Below, one piece after another: positions 15,000 to 22,816 of a DNA stretch of 37,566 bases (the first letter of the stretch is position 1; the number at the start of each line of letters is the position of its first letter). Both the position numbers and the translations under genes were made by a program. The notes beneath the pieces were generated by a model. That model was not told the origin of the DNA, ran no database searches, and saw only the letters and a program-made list of their open reading frames with translations. The DNA is taken from IMG/VR virus record IMGVR_UViG_3300034072_002207, positions 1 to 37,566 of that record. One strand, written 5' to 3'. Origin of the DNA: a virus.

Positions 15000-15439
15000 T
15001 GGATATTACTCAAAGAAATACAACCCGTAACCAGTCTACTGCTGATTACGAGGTTAAAAAAATCTTCATTTTCGATAACAGGTTTACCGAAGGTGTATAT
15101 AAAAACAACTCAGGATCATCACTTACCTTGAAGCCTGGTATGTTAGCTGTTAGGGACACTGCAGTTGCGGGTGGTTTGCTTCCGGCGACAGCTGATAATT
15201 TAGAGGCTGTAATTGGTGTGGTTTCTGTTGATGGCGACTTGGTGTTGGCTAACAATGCTACCGCAAATATTAACATTTGCACTAAAGGTACTGTTGATGG
15301 AAATCGTTTGGTTTTACCTGCATCTGTAACACTTAATACCGTTCCTACAGATGCTGCCAAAACCTTGAGAGATATTTTAGAGGGCATCGGTTTGCATATC
15401 GATACTTCTGCAGTTGAAATGACAAAATTCGATAATTAA
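14999..15439 (+). CDS. Head decoration protein, lambda gpD-like
   Basis: A 146-residue beta-rich protein between protease and capsid genes, the place of lambda gpD. The pattern 'LTLKPGMLAVRDT', 'LEAVIGVVSVDGDLVLANNATANINICTKGTVDGNRLVLP' matches the small decoration fold: a beta-rich body with values given as 'initial content/baseline plus property'. It would trimerise on the expanded capsid and stabilise it. ATG overlaps the protease stop by one base. The assignment rests mainly on position and pattern. Confidence 0.72.
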   Translation: MDITQRNTTRNQSTADYEVKKIFIFDNRFTEGVYKNNSGSSLTLKPGMLAVRDTAVAGGLLPATADNLEAVIGVVSVDGDLVLANNATANINICTKGTVDGNRLVLPASVTLNTVPTDAAKTLRDILEGIGLHIDTSAVEMTKFDN

Positions 15440-15442
15440 AAG

Positions 15443-16510
15443 ATGGCAATTTCATTAACCCAACACAGAGCTGGTATCACCCAAACGGCAATTGCCAAGT
15501 TCTCTGACAGAAGCAAGCCAAAATCAGGATTGCTTTCTTTCTTCAAAAGTACGACTACGACTGCAAAGCAGGTGTCTATTGAAGTTCGTCGTAATGGCCG
15601 TAAAATATCGGTCGATGTGCAACGTTGTACGGATCCAGTACGTAATATCTTTTCTAAATCTAGTGAAAAGATTTTCGTACCACCATTCCATAGCGAAAGT
15701 TTTGACTTCACCGCTTGTGAGGCCTACAATCGTACATTTGGTTCCGGTAACACACCAAGCAAGTATGATGCTACTAGCATGGTATCAGATGCCGCTGAAA
15801 ACCTGATGGCTATCGAAGATAAGATCACACGTGCTAAAATCAAGCAGGTTGCTGATGTGTTGCAAACCGGTATTGTTACCATTAAAAATGGCGACAGCAT
15901 CGACTTCAAACGTAAAGCAGCGTCAATGAAAGTACTATCTGGTGGCGCCAAGTGGGATGCTACTTCAACCGCTGATCCTTTACAGGATTATTATGATGGT
16001 GCTGAATTTTTGAGAACTCAAGGCTTATCTTCGGGAACGGCAATCAACGCTATCCATGGAACAGCGGCAATGTCCAACTTGTTGGCAAACCCTAAAGTTC
16101 AGGCTTTACTTGATTTAAGAAACATCAAGCGTGGCGACATTGGAATGCCTCAATTTGATGGTGTTACAGGATTGGTTTTTCATGGCCAAATCGCCGCAAA
16201 AGATTATGTAATCAATCTTTGGACATTTGTTGATAGCTACGAAGATGCTTCAGGCAATGACGTGAAATACATTGCAACAAACAATGTAATCATGTTACCT
16301 GATGATTTCGAAGGTCAATTGGTACACGCTGGAGTACCTGCAGTGGTTAAAGATAGCGAAGGCAATGCTTTAATCGTTCCAAAAGCTGGAGAAATTGTGG
16401 TTCATGATGTTGTCGATCAGGTGAAACGAACTTGGGAGTTGCTTGCTGAAAGCGCACCATTGGCTATTCCAGTTTCAATTGATAGAATTTACACTATTCA
16501 AACTGCATAA
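15443..16510 (+). CDS. Major capsid protein, lambda gpE family
   Basis: The 355-residue shell protein, similar in length to lambda gpE (341). Family-like features include the N-terminal 'FFKSTTTTAKQVSIEVRRNGRKI' and 'DVQRCTDPVRNIFSKSSEKIFVPP', 'AENLMAIEDKITRAKIKQVADVLQTG' in the spine, 'DYYDGAEFLRTQG' and a C-terminal 'LWTFVDSYEDASGNDVKYIATNNVIMLP'. It likely assembles with the upstream decoration protein. It starts 3 bases after that gene. Expected to be among the most abundant products. Confidence 0.92.
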   Translation: MAISLTQHRAGITQTAIAKFSDRSKPKSGLLSFFKSTTTTAKQVSIEVRRNGRKISVDVQRCTDPVRNIFSKSSEKIFVPPFHSESFDFTACEAYNRTFGSGNTPSKYDATSMVSDAAENLMAIEDKITRAKIKQVADVLQTGIVTIKNGDSIDFKRKAASMKVLSGGAKWDATSTADPLQDYYDGAEFLRTQGLSSGTAINAIHGTAAMSNLLANPKVQALLDLRNIKRGDIGMPQFDGVTGLVFHGQIAAKDYVINLWTFVDSYEDASGNDVKYIATNNVIMLPDDFEGQLVHAGVPAVVKDSEGNALIVPKAGEIVVHDVVDQVKRTWELLAESAPLAIPVSIDRIYTIQTA

Positions 16511-16512
16511 TC

Positions 16513-16779
16513 ATGGCAAAAAAATATATGGTTGTACCTATTGCGCTGTTAGGAGCTAACGGCGCAATCCTAAACCACGGTGCAGTGGTTACCAAAGAAG
16601 AGTTAACTGGTTCTGTTGAAACTCTGTTGGAAGAAGGTTTCATTGTTGAACATAAAGAAAGTAAAGCGGACAAAGATGCTGCTGAAGCTAAAGCCAAGGA
16701 GGAAGCTGACAAAGCTGCTTCGGAAAACAAAGATGTTAAAGGTCCTTTAGATAAACTAAAAGACAATAACAAAAAATAG
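16513..16779 (+). CDS. Small head-region protein with Lys/Ala/Glu-rich tail
   Basis: An 88-residue protein directly after the capsid gene. Residues 1-45 form a short beta-type domain ('YMVVPIALLGANGAILNHGAVVTKEEL'), and the remainder is a highly charged helix (KADKDAAEAKAKEEADKAA). The position matches lambda FI (packaging/head accessory) or the small proteins that follow capsid genes in many phages. The sequence alone does not settle which. The stop overlaps the next gene's GTG by one base. Confidence 0.6.
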   Translation: MAKKYMVVPIALLGANGAILNHGAVVTKEELTGSVETLLEEGFIVEHKESKADKDAAEAKAKEEADKAASENKDVKGPLDKLKDNNKK

Positions 16780-17156
16780 TGATAGGGAAACTTTTACAGC
16801 AAGCTAGAATAGATGCTCGGAAGATGGCAACCGCTGGCGGTTTTGAAGATGATATCATTTTAAAAACCAAGGATGGAAGCATCGAGCTTGCTGTAAAAGG
16901 ACTTACCACTTCTCACACCCAACAATACGACACAGAAGGTAATCCGGTTAACTCGAAGAGTGAACATATTACGGTTTCTGAACTTGATTTGATTGAGGGC
17001 GAATTTCCCTACAAAAGTACTAAGGGAAGTCCAAATTTAAACGGTTGCAAGGTTGTCAAAAAAGATAATACTGGTGAAACAAAAAACCATGTAATCAAAG
17101 AAACCATGCCAAATAAAACCACAGGATTAATTGTCTGCATTTTAGGAGATGCTTAA
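16779..17156 (+). CDS. Head completion/head-tail connector candidate
   Basis: A 125-residue protein starting at GTG that overlaps the previous stop (TAGTG). The fold looks beta-rich: 'DDIILKTKDGSIELAVKGLTTSHTQQYDTEGNPV', 'EHITVSELDLIEGEFPYKSTKG'. Located between the capsid-associated genes and the tail completion gene, it is in the position of lambda FII or another connector. No conserved motif confirms that. The alternative is a tail-attachment protein of unknown type. Confidence 0.6.
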   Translation: MIGKLLQQARIDARKMATAGGFEDDIILKTKDGSIELAVKGLTTSHTQQYDTEGNPVNSKSEHITVSELDLIEGEFPYKSTKGSPNLNGCKVVKKDNTGETKNHVIKETMPNKTTGLIVCILGDA

Positions 17157-17765
17157 ATGTCGCTTACCGCATTAATACATACGGCAATAGGCCAGCAAGG
17201 ATTTGAAAAGGTAAAAGATCGCATCGCCGAAATTTTATTAGTTGAGTTGACTAATCAAAAACAACTCCAAGAATTTGAAGAAGATATAGAGGTGTTCAAC
17301 GAGCGAATTGCGCCGATGGATGAAGCGGAAACCCTCTATTTTAACATACTACTGGATAGCGGAAGCTACAGCAACAAAAACCAGTTAGACCAGGAAGGCA
17401 ACACGATTTACTTTATTGATGTATACACCAGTGGTAAAGCTGGGGAGCAGGTAGGAACATCAGATAGCACGCAACGTAGGGATAAATTTTTAGGTATGGT
17501 GCGATATATTCTGAGTGATACCCGTTACAACATGCTCGGATTCGATTATGGGTTGATAGCAGGTAGCCAGGTGGAACGATTTTCTACCCTAGATCCTTCA
17601 CATAAAGAAGATAGTTCCTACACCAATTTTGGACGGCTTCAGTTTTCCGTAAGAATAGTGGAAAATCAAACCTTGTGGGACGGTGTGGAAGTGGTAGGTA
17701 ACAACACAAATGTAAAGCTTGACCTCACCGACAAGGGTTTTAAATACATATTTCAAAAAGATTAA
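17157..17765 (+). CDS. Tail completion/terminator-like protein
   Basis: A 202-residue protein directly upstream of the sheath. It contains 'NERIAPMDEAETLYFNILLDSGSYSNKNQLDQEGNTIYFIDVYTSG', 'RRDKFLGMVRYILSDTRYNMLGF' and 'LQFSVRIVENQTLWDGVEV', an alpha/beta layout typical of small tail-terminator (gpU/gp37-like) proteins that cap the tube and connect it to the head. Assigned by position and general fold. It ends 12 bases before the sheath start. Confidence 0.6.
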   Translation: MSLTALIHTAIGQQGFEKVKDRIAEILLVELTNQKQLQEFEEDIEVFNERIAPMDEAETLYFNILLDSGSYSNKNQLDQEGNTIYFIDVYTSGKAGEQVGTSDSTQRRDKFLGMVRYILSDTRYNMLGFDYGLIAGSQVERFSTLDPSHKEDSSYTNFGRLQFSVRIVENQTLWDGVEVVGNNTNVKLDLTDKGFKYIFQKD

Positions 17766-17777
17766 TTTTTATAAAAT

Positions 17778-19295
17778 ATGAGCATTTCAACGGCCATAGG
17801 CACCGAAAGACGAAGCAGGGTTTCGGGTTACAAAATTAAAAAGGGCAATTTCGATAACGAAACGCCAAACCTGCCACAACAGGTGGTGATATTGGCCGAA
17901 GCTAACAGTGCTAACCAATCGGCAATTACCACTGAAAAGAGAGAGGTTACCTCTGCTGATGAGGCTGGCCGCATTTATGGCTATGGTTCTCCAATCCACC
18001 AGATCATGCGTATTTTACGCCCACAGTCCGGAGATGGTATCGGTGGTATTCCCACCATCGTAATGCCACAACTTGAAGATGAGGATGCTACAGCCACTGA
18101 GATCGAATGGACTATTACGGGGACTGCAACCAAAAGCGTAACCCACAATTTGGTAATTGCTGGTCGTGGCTCGTTAGATTTTAAATCTTATGCTTTTAAT
18201 GTTGTTGTTGGTGATACGCCTACAATTATTGCAGGCAAAATTAAAGATACCATCAATGCGGTTTTAGGTTGTCCATTTACAGCAGCAAATACTGCAGGTG
18301 TTTTGACCGCTACTTCAAAATGGAAAAGTGCAACAGCTGCCGATCTGACTTTGCAGATACAAAATAATGGTGACGCCGGAGGTGTAACATACGCTTTGAC
18401 TGAAACTACCGCTGGAACTGGCGTTGCTGATATTGCAGATGCGCTGGCTCAGTTTGAAAATCCATGGTATACTACGGTGATCAATAGCTATGGAGTAGCA
18501 AAATTAGCAGATTTGGAAGCTTTTAATGGCTTTCCTGATGATGAAACGCCAACTGGGCGTTATGAAGGTCGGGTGTTCAAGCCTTTTATGGCCTTCTTTG
18601 GCAGTACACTGTCGTCAAAAGATGCGCTAATTGCTATTACCAATAACGCTGCAAGGGTAAATCAATGTACCAACGTGCTTTGTCCCGCTCCTGATAGTGC
18701 CGGTATGCCATACGAAGCTGCTTCTAACGTGGTGCGTTTGTTCTGCCGTGTGATGCAAGATTCGCCTGAACTTGATGTGAACGGAAAATCATATCCTGAT
18801 ATGCCAGTTCCCGCTAATGGTGTTATTGGCGATATGGCAGATTACAATAATCGTGACCTATTGTTAAAAAATGGTTGTTCTACGGTTATTTTGGCACAAG
18901 GCGCTTACCAAATCCAAGATCTTGTTACAACTTATCACCCAGAAGGAGAAGATCCGTTGCAGTACAGCTACTGCCGAAACCTCAACTTAGACTGGAATGT
19001 GAAGGATGGTTACAGTATTTTGGAAAATTTGAACGTAAAAGACCATGTGTTGGTTCGTGACAATCAGACAACCAATGTGCCAAAAGCGATCAAGCCTAAA
19101 GAATGGAAAGGATTGTTGTTCCAATACTTTGATGATCTGGCAGCTAAAGCGTTGATCAACGATGCTGATTTCAGTAAGGCTTCATTAAACGTACAGATTT
19201 CAACGGTAAATCCTAACCGCTTTGAAACGTTCTTCCGCTACCGTAGAACAGGCATTGCCCGTATCGAAAGTACTGATGTGGAGGCTGGATTTTAA
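17778..19295 (+). CDS. Contractile tail sheath protein
   Basis: A 505-residue sheath protein, which makes this phage a myovirus. The N-terminal domain handles assembly ('SRVSGYKIKKGNFDNETPNLPQQVVILAEAN'). The middle inserts a beta domain of about residues 100-225 ('TKSVTHNLVIAGRGSLDFKSYAFNVVVG'), and the C-terminal half carries the conserved sheath core, with 'WYTTVINSYG', 'DALIAITNNAARVNQCTNVLCPAP', 'NNRDLLLKNGCSTVILAQG' and the ending 'RYRRTGIARIESTDVEAGF'. Mu gpL is of similar size (495). Confidence 0.9.
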   Translation: MSISTAIGTERRSRVSGYKIKKGNFDNETPNLPQQVVILAEANSANQSAITTEKREVTSADEAGRIYGYGSPIHQIMRILRPQSGDGIGGIPTIVMPQLEDEDATATEIEWTITGTATKSVTHNLVIAGRGSLDFKSYAFNVVVGDTPTIIAGKIKDTINAVLGCPFTAANTAGVLTATSKWKSATAADLTLQIQNNGDAGGVTYALTETTAGTGVADIADALAQFENPWYTTVINSYGVAKLADLEAFNGFPDDETPTGRYEGRVFKPFMAFFGSTLSSKDALIAITNNAARVNQCTNVLCPAPDSAGMPYEAASNVVRLFCRVMQDSPELDVNGKSYPDMPVPANGVIGDMADYNNRDLLLKNGCSTVILAQGAYQIQDLVTTYHPEGEDPLQYSYCRNLNLDWNVKDGYSILENLNVKDHVLVRDNQTTNVPKAIKPKEWKGLLFQYFDDLAAKALINDADFSKASLNVQISTVNPNRFETFFRYRRTGIARIESTDVEAGF

Positions 19296-19329
19296 TTAAC
19301 TGATTTAAGAATTTTAATATAATAAGAAA

Positions 19330-19737
19330 ATGGGTTTTATAGGTGGTGACGTAATTGAGGTAGTTTGCAAGCATCCCGAGCTTGGCGACTTCAGATTTTT
19401 CCCAAAAGCTAACGAAGCATTTACGCTTGATCCTGGAGGCTTCAGATCTAACGATGATGCAAGCGCCATTACCGGCAGCGGTGAAATGATTGACCAAATT
19501 AACCGTGTGCGCTGGAGCTTGGAAGGGCCAATCGCAGTTGATTTGGTAGGCACCAACGAAATGGAGGGTTTGCCAGCACTGGCAGCTCATCCGCTACCTG
19601 GCGTTTGGACAATGACACATATCAGCGGCCGTATTTCCAAAGGTACAGGTAAGCCGGTAGGGGATTTGCAACAAGACACCAATGCTGCAACCATGACACT
19701 AAAAGTTAGCGGTGGCGGTAAACTAGAGAAAATTTAA
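19330..19737 (+). CDS. Tail tube protein
   Basis: A 135-residue protein immediately after the sheath, the canonical tube position in Mu-like tails (gpM, 118). Beta-type pattern: 'GGDVIEVVCKHPELGDFRFFPKANEAFTLDPGGFRSNDD', 'GEMIDQINRVRWSLEGPIAVDLVG', 'KPVGDLQQDTNAATMTLKVSGGGKLEKI'. It would stack as hexameric rings inside the sheath. It is followed by a strong terminator, consistent with a highly expressed capsid-sheath-tube block that ends here. Confidence 0.82.
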   Translation: MGFIGGDVIEVVCKHPELGDFRFFPKANEAFTLDPGGFRSNDDASAITGSGEMIDQINRVRWSLEGPIAVDLVGTNEMEGLPALAAHPLPGVWTMTHISGRISKGTGKPVGDLQQDTNAATMTLKVSGGGKLEKI

Positions 19738-19750
19738 TTATTCAAACTTA

Positions 19751-19774
19751 AGAGCCACTTCGGTGGCTTTTTTT
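19751..19774 (+). terminator. Rho-independent terminator between tube and tail chaperone
   Basis: Stem AGCCAC (19753-19758), UUCG tetraloop, GTGGCT (19763-19768), then a T-run to 19774. It is the only GC-rich hairpin with a T-run inside the tail region and lies 13 bases after the tube stop. Partial termination would reduce transcription of the chaperone and tape measure relative to sheath and tube. Confidence 0.85.
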
Positions 19775-19786
19775 AACTAACAAAAA

Positions 19787-20203
19787 ATGGACAAGTATAA
19801 AGTATCAGAAGATGTAGCAGTACAGGAAGTACTCGAATTTGTAAGCAAGTTTAACCGAAAAGTTAAGGACACCGATAAGGTGTTGGATCTCTATCCAGAC
19901 GTTGTTGAAGCCGTTAGACTTGGTAATTTTGATTTGACTTCTAGAGAACAACCTCAGCTAAAATTGATTGATCCCATAAAAAACACAGATGGTGATGTTG
20001 TGCTAGAAACGGTTAGTTTTAGAACTAGAATGAAACCAAGCGATCACAGAAGAGTTTCCAAAGGGATTGATGTTGCTAAGGAACAATTGGTATTTGGTCA
20101 TAGATGCGTAGCGTTTGTTATAGATCAGGAAGTTGCAATGTTAGATAAATTTAGCAAGGACGACTACAGTGTAATAGATCAATTCTCTTCGCTTTTTATC
20201 TAG
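19787..20203 (+). CDS. Tail assembly chaperone (short, G-like form)
   Basis: A 138-residue protein between tube and tape measure, the standard position of the tail chaperone that coats the tape measure during tail building. The sequence is helical and acidic/basic mixed ('DVAVQEVLEFVSKFNRKVKDTDKVLDLYPDVVEAVRLGNFDLTSREQPQLKLI', ending 'DEFSSLFI'-like 'DQFSSLFI'). Its last codons contain a T5 run (CTTTTTATC at 20192-20200) just before TAG. A second ORF in the -1 frame continues from there (next entry), as expected of a chaperone pair made by frameshifting. Confidence 0.8.
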   Translation: MDKYKVSEDVAVQEVLEFVSKFNRKVKDTDKVLDLYPDVVEAVRLGNFDLTSREQPQLKLIDPIKNTDGDVVLETVSFRTRMKPSDHRRVSKGIDVAKEQLVFGHRCVAFVIDQEVAMLDKFSKDDYSVIDQFSSLFI

Positions 20204-20382
20204 GCTGGTGTAGTACCATTGACAATGTTCTGGTAACACTGTCAAGAAACTTTGATTGGGCCAGCCCACAAGTCTTAGAAGATTTATTTATTGATGATCT
20301 CGATAACTTTGGTCTGCTATACTGGTATGAAGATGTCAGCCAGCAGCATAAGGAAATGGAGGCAAAATACGGAAAGAAATAA
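20197..20382 (+). CDS. Tail chaperone -1 frameshift extension (GT-like)
   Basis: In the -1 frame relative to the chaperone, the reading frame is open from 20155 to the TAA at 20380-20382. It has no ATG, GTG or TTG before 20356, so it cannot easily be started alone. A slip at the T5 run (about 20193-20197) would join 137 residues of the chaperone to 61 residues that include 'NFDWASPQVLEDL' and 'WYEDVSQQHKEMEAKYGKK', giving a 198-residue fusion. Phages including Mu and lambda make such G/GT pairs by programmed frameshift. The tape-measure ATG overlaps its stop by one base. Confidence 0.72.
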   Translation, partial: YLGWCSTIDNVLVTLSRNFDWASPQVLEDLFIDDLDNFGLLYWYEDVSQQHKEMEAKYGKK

Positions 20383-22295
20383 TGCCAGCATCAGCAGCTA
20401 TGAGTGTAGCCACAAAATTTACCGCTATTGATAGGGTAAGTGATATTGTTAAACGAATGACACGTAACGTGCGTTCGTTTGGTAGTGCTACAAGTTCCAT
20501 AATCTCAAGAAGCAATAAATGGTTTAACAAGCTTACCCCATCTATCAGCGAAGCCGGAAGGCAAATGCTTGATTATGCGAAGTCTGCTGCGGTTGCCGGT
20601 GGAATTATTGCCGGGATTTCGTTTTCCGCAAAAGCGGTTGTAGATTACGAAAAGGCAACAGCATCCTTTCGAACGATTGTATCGGACCTTACTAATAAAG
20701 ATTTTGCTAAATACAAGGCGGAGGTAGGCAATATTGCTAAGGCTACCGGTGCAAGCAGTATCGAGGTTGTGCAATCCTTTGAAAAAATTGCAGGATTAAA
20801 TGCAAAATTTGCTGAAACGGCCTCTGGTATTGGCGCTGTCTCTAAGGCTGCAGTTATATTGTCAAGAGCTAGTGGTGATGAGCTTGGAACAAGCGCTGAA
20901 AATCTGGTAGGCATCATGAACCAATTCAGTTTGGGTGCTGATCAAGCAAATAGAACAATAAATGTATTGGCTGCTGGTCAAGCTGTAGGTGCCGCATCTA
21001 TATCTCAAACATCTGAGGCTTTTAAAAACTTTGGTTCTGTAGCCAGTAGCGCAAATATGACTATGGAGCAATCTGTTGGTTTGATTCAAACGGTTGCAAA
21101 ATTTTCAATATTTGGAGCAGAAGCAGGTACTAAACTTAGGGGTGTTACACTTAAACTTCAAGAAGCACAAGCTGGTTATGGAAGTGGACAATTCAAAATA
21201 AGTGATGCACTAGCAGATGTCAATAGAAAATTAAAGACTTTAACGTCGGCAAAAGCTAAAGATGCTTTGATGAGTAAGGTGTTTGGTGCTGAAAATGTTT
21301 CGGTTGGAAGAATACTTTTAAGCAATGTACCTTTGTTTGAGTCATTCACGAAAGGTGTTACAGGTACTAGTGAAGCAGCTAAGGCCGCTGGTATTAACAA
21401 TGAAACATTATCGCAAAAACTATCTGATTTACAAAGTAAGTGGGTGACTTTGGTAACAACATCTGATCAAGCCGGTTCAAGCTTAACTGGCGCAAAAAAC
21501 GCCATTGGGTTTTTAATAGACAATATGGAGCGGATAATAGATGTTGGTAGTAAGGTGCTATTGTTTTTTGGTGTTTGGAAAGGTTTGATTTGGGCTAACA
21601 CGATGTTAACTTGGGGATACAATGTTGCAATCGGAGTAATGGGGGCGCTTTCCAAAACAGCTTCAGTTGGTATAGGGCAAAGCAATATTGCTTTAAAGGC
21701 CTACCAGGTGACTAGTAAGTTAGCTGCTGGAGCTCAGTGGCTATGGAACGCCGCTATGAACGCTAATCCAATAGGCCTAATTATTACAGGTGTTGCGTTA
21801 TTGATAGGATTAATAGTTGTAGTGGTAAAGAAATGGGATGAGTGGGGCGCAGCTTTGTCAATATTCATGGGGCCGTTAGGTTTTGTAATCAGCTTGATTC
21901 AATCATTTAGGCGAAACTGGGATATGATTACCAAGGCATTTAAAGAAGGTGGTGTACTGGCTGGGCTGAAAGCAATAGGCAAAACTATTTTGGATGCGGT
22001 GTTGCAGCCGTTCCAACAACTGTTGTCAATAATTGCAAAAGTTACAGGTTTTAAATGGGCTGAAAATGCAGCTGCTGGATTGAATAAGTTTAGGGCTGAA
22101 ATGGGCGTGAATATGGAAGCTAAACCTGCACTTGGTACCCCACAGCAGAAAGCTGAGGAATTGAAGTCACAAAATCCACAAACGAATACCTTGAATGTGA
22201 ATTTCAATGATCCGAATAAACGTGTTAAATCTACCGAAATGAAAGGTCCGTTACCTATTCCTGTTAAGGTTTCAAATACTTGGAACGGTAGGTAA
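20382..22295 (+). CDS. Tail tape measure protein
   Basis: A 637-residue, mostly helical protein setting tail length. It shows the N-terminal amphipathic region ('VSDIVKRMTRNVRSFGSATSSIISRSNKWFN'), the conserved tape-measure core ('DYEKATASFRTIVSDLTN', 'ATGASSIEVVQSFEKIAGLNA', 'ALADVNRKLKTL'), and three hydrophobic clusters (about residues 70-90, 385-425 and 460-510) that may insert in membranes during DNA ejection. At 0.15 nm per helical residue the tail should be near 95 nm. Starts on a one-base overlap with the chaperone extension. Repeat copy C begins one base after its stop. Confidence 0.9.
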   Translation: MPASAAMSVATKFTAIDRVSDIVKRMTRNVRSFGSATSSIISRSNKWFNKLTPSISEAGRQMLDYAKSAAVAGGIIAGISFSAKAVVDYEKATASFRTIVSDLTNKDFAKYKAEVGNIAKATGASSIEVVQSFEKIAGLNAKFAETASGIGAVSKAAVILSRASGDELGTSAENLVGIMNQFSLGADQANRTINVLAAGQAVGAASISQTSEAFKNFGSVASSANMTMEQSVGLIQTVAKFSIFGAEAGTKLRGVTLKLQEAQAGYGSGQFKISDALADVNRKLKTLTSAKAKDALMSKVFGAENVSVGRILLSNVPLFESFTKGVTGTSEAAKAAGINNETLSQKLSDLQSKWVTLVTTSDQAGSSLTGAKNAIGFLIDNMERIIDVGSKVLLFFGVWKGLIWANTMLTWGYNVAIGVMGALSKTASVGIGQSNIALKAYQVTSKLAAGAQWLWNAAMNANPIGLIITGVALLIGLIVVVVKKWDEWGAALSIFMGPLGFVISLIQSFRRNWDMITKAFKEGGVLAGLKAIGKTILDAVLQPFQQLLSIIAKVTGFKWAENAAAGLNKFRAEMGVNMEAKPALGTPQQKAEELKSQNPQTNTLNVNFNDPNKRVKSTEMKGPLPIPVKVSNTWNGR

Positions 22296-22330
22296 ATTTC
22301 ACTAAATGAAATTAAAGAAATAAAAAATTT
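22296..22330 (+). repeat. Four-copy intergenic element, copy C
   Basis: ATTTCA (22296-22301), loop CTAAA, TGAAAT (22307-22312), then TAAAGAAATAAAAAATTT. It lies directly after the tape measure stop and ends about 6 bases before the next ATG (22337). Its AT box is too close to the ATG for a normal promoter, so for this copy an RNA-level or protein-binding role is more likely, or transcripts begin leaderless. Confidence 0.6.
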
Positions 22331-22336
22331 AATCGT

Positions 22337-22816
22337 ATGTTTGATACCAAGGATGTTCTGATTTATGAAAGTGGTAACGGGGGAGATATCTCTATAAGCG
22401 GAAATGATATCGCACTAACAGAACAGCTGTTTCAGCAAATTTATTTGAGGCTTTTTGGCGGCAATGTTGAAGCAGTAACCAAAGGTAATGAACCAGCTGG
22501 AGAAGTAAGAAATGATTGGTGGGGAAACTCGCTTTTCTTTTCCCAGGATCAAGGTAAACAGTTTAATTCCGTTACAGAAAAAACACTGAACGAAACAGCC
22601 TTGAACAGTGCCGGAAGGTTGAAGATTTTAACCGCTGTTGAACGTGACCTTTCAGGGATGGAGCAGTGGGCAAGTACGACGGTTGACGTGTTGATTGCTA
22701 GCGCTAACAAGGTTGTGATTGTAGTGCAACTTAGTCAGCCAAACCAAACTACCAGTACACTAAACATTATTTGGGATAGCCTTAAAAAGCAAGTGGTATT
22801 AGAATACAATATTTAG
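22337..22816 (+). CDS. Baseplate protein, Mu gp46-like
   Basis: A 159-residue protein. Its 'GEVRNDWWGNSLFF' and following 'TALNSAGRLKILTAVERDLSGMEQWA' fit the gp46-type baseplate family ('WWGD' box with a GpW/gp25-like alpha-beta core). It would sit at the sheath-proximal end of the baseplate and help start sheath assembly. Adjacent to the baseplate J-like gene with no gap, as in Mu (46-47). Confidence 0.72.
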   Translation: MFDTKDVLIYESGNGGDISISGNDIALTEQLFQQIYLRLFGGNVEAVTKGNEPAGEVRNDWWGNSLFFSQDQGKQFNSVTEKTLNETALNSAGRLKILTAVERDLSGMEQWASTTVDVLIASANKVVIVVQLSQPNQTTSTLNIIWDSLKKQVVLEYNI

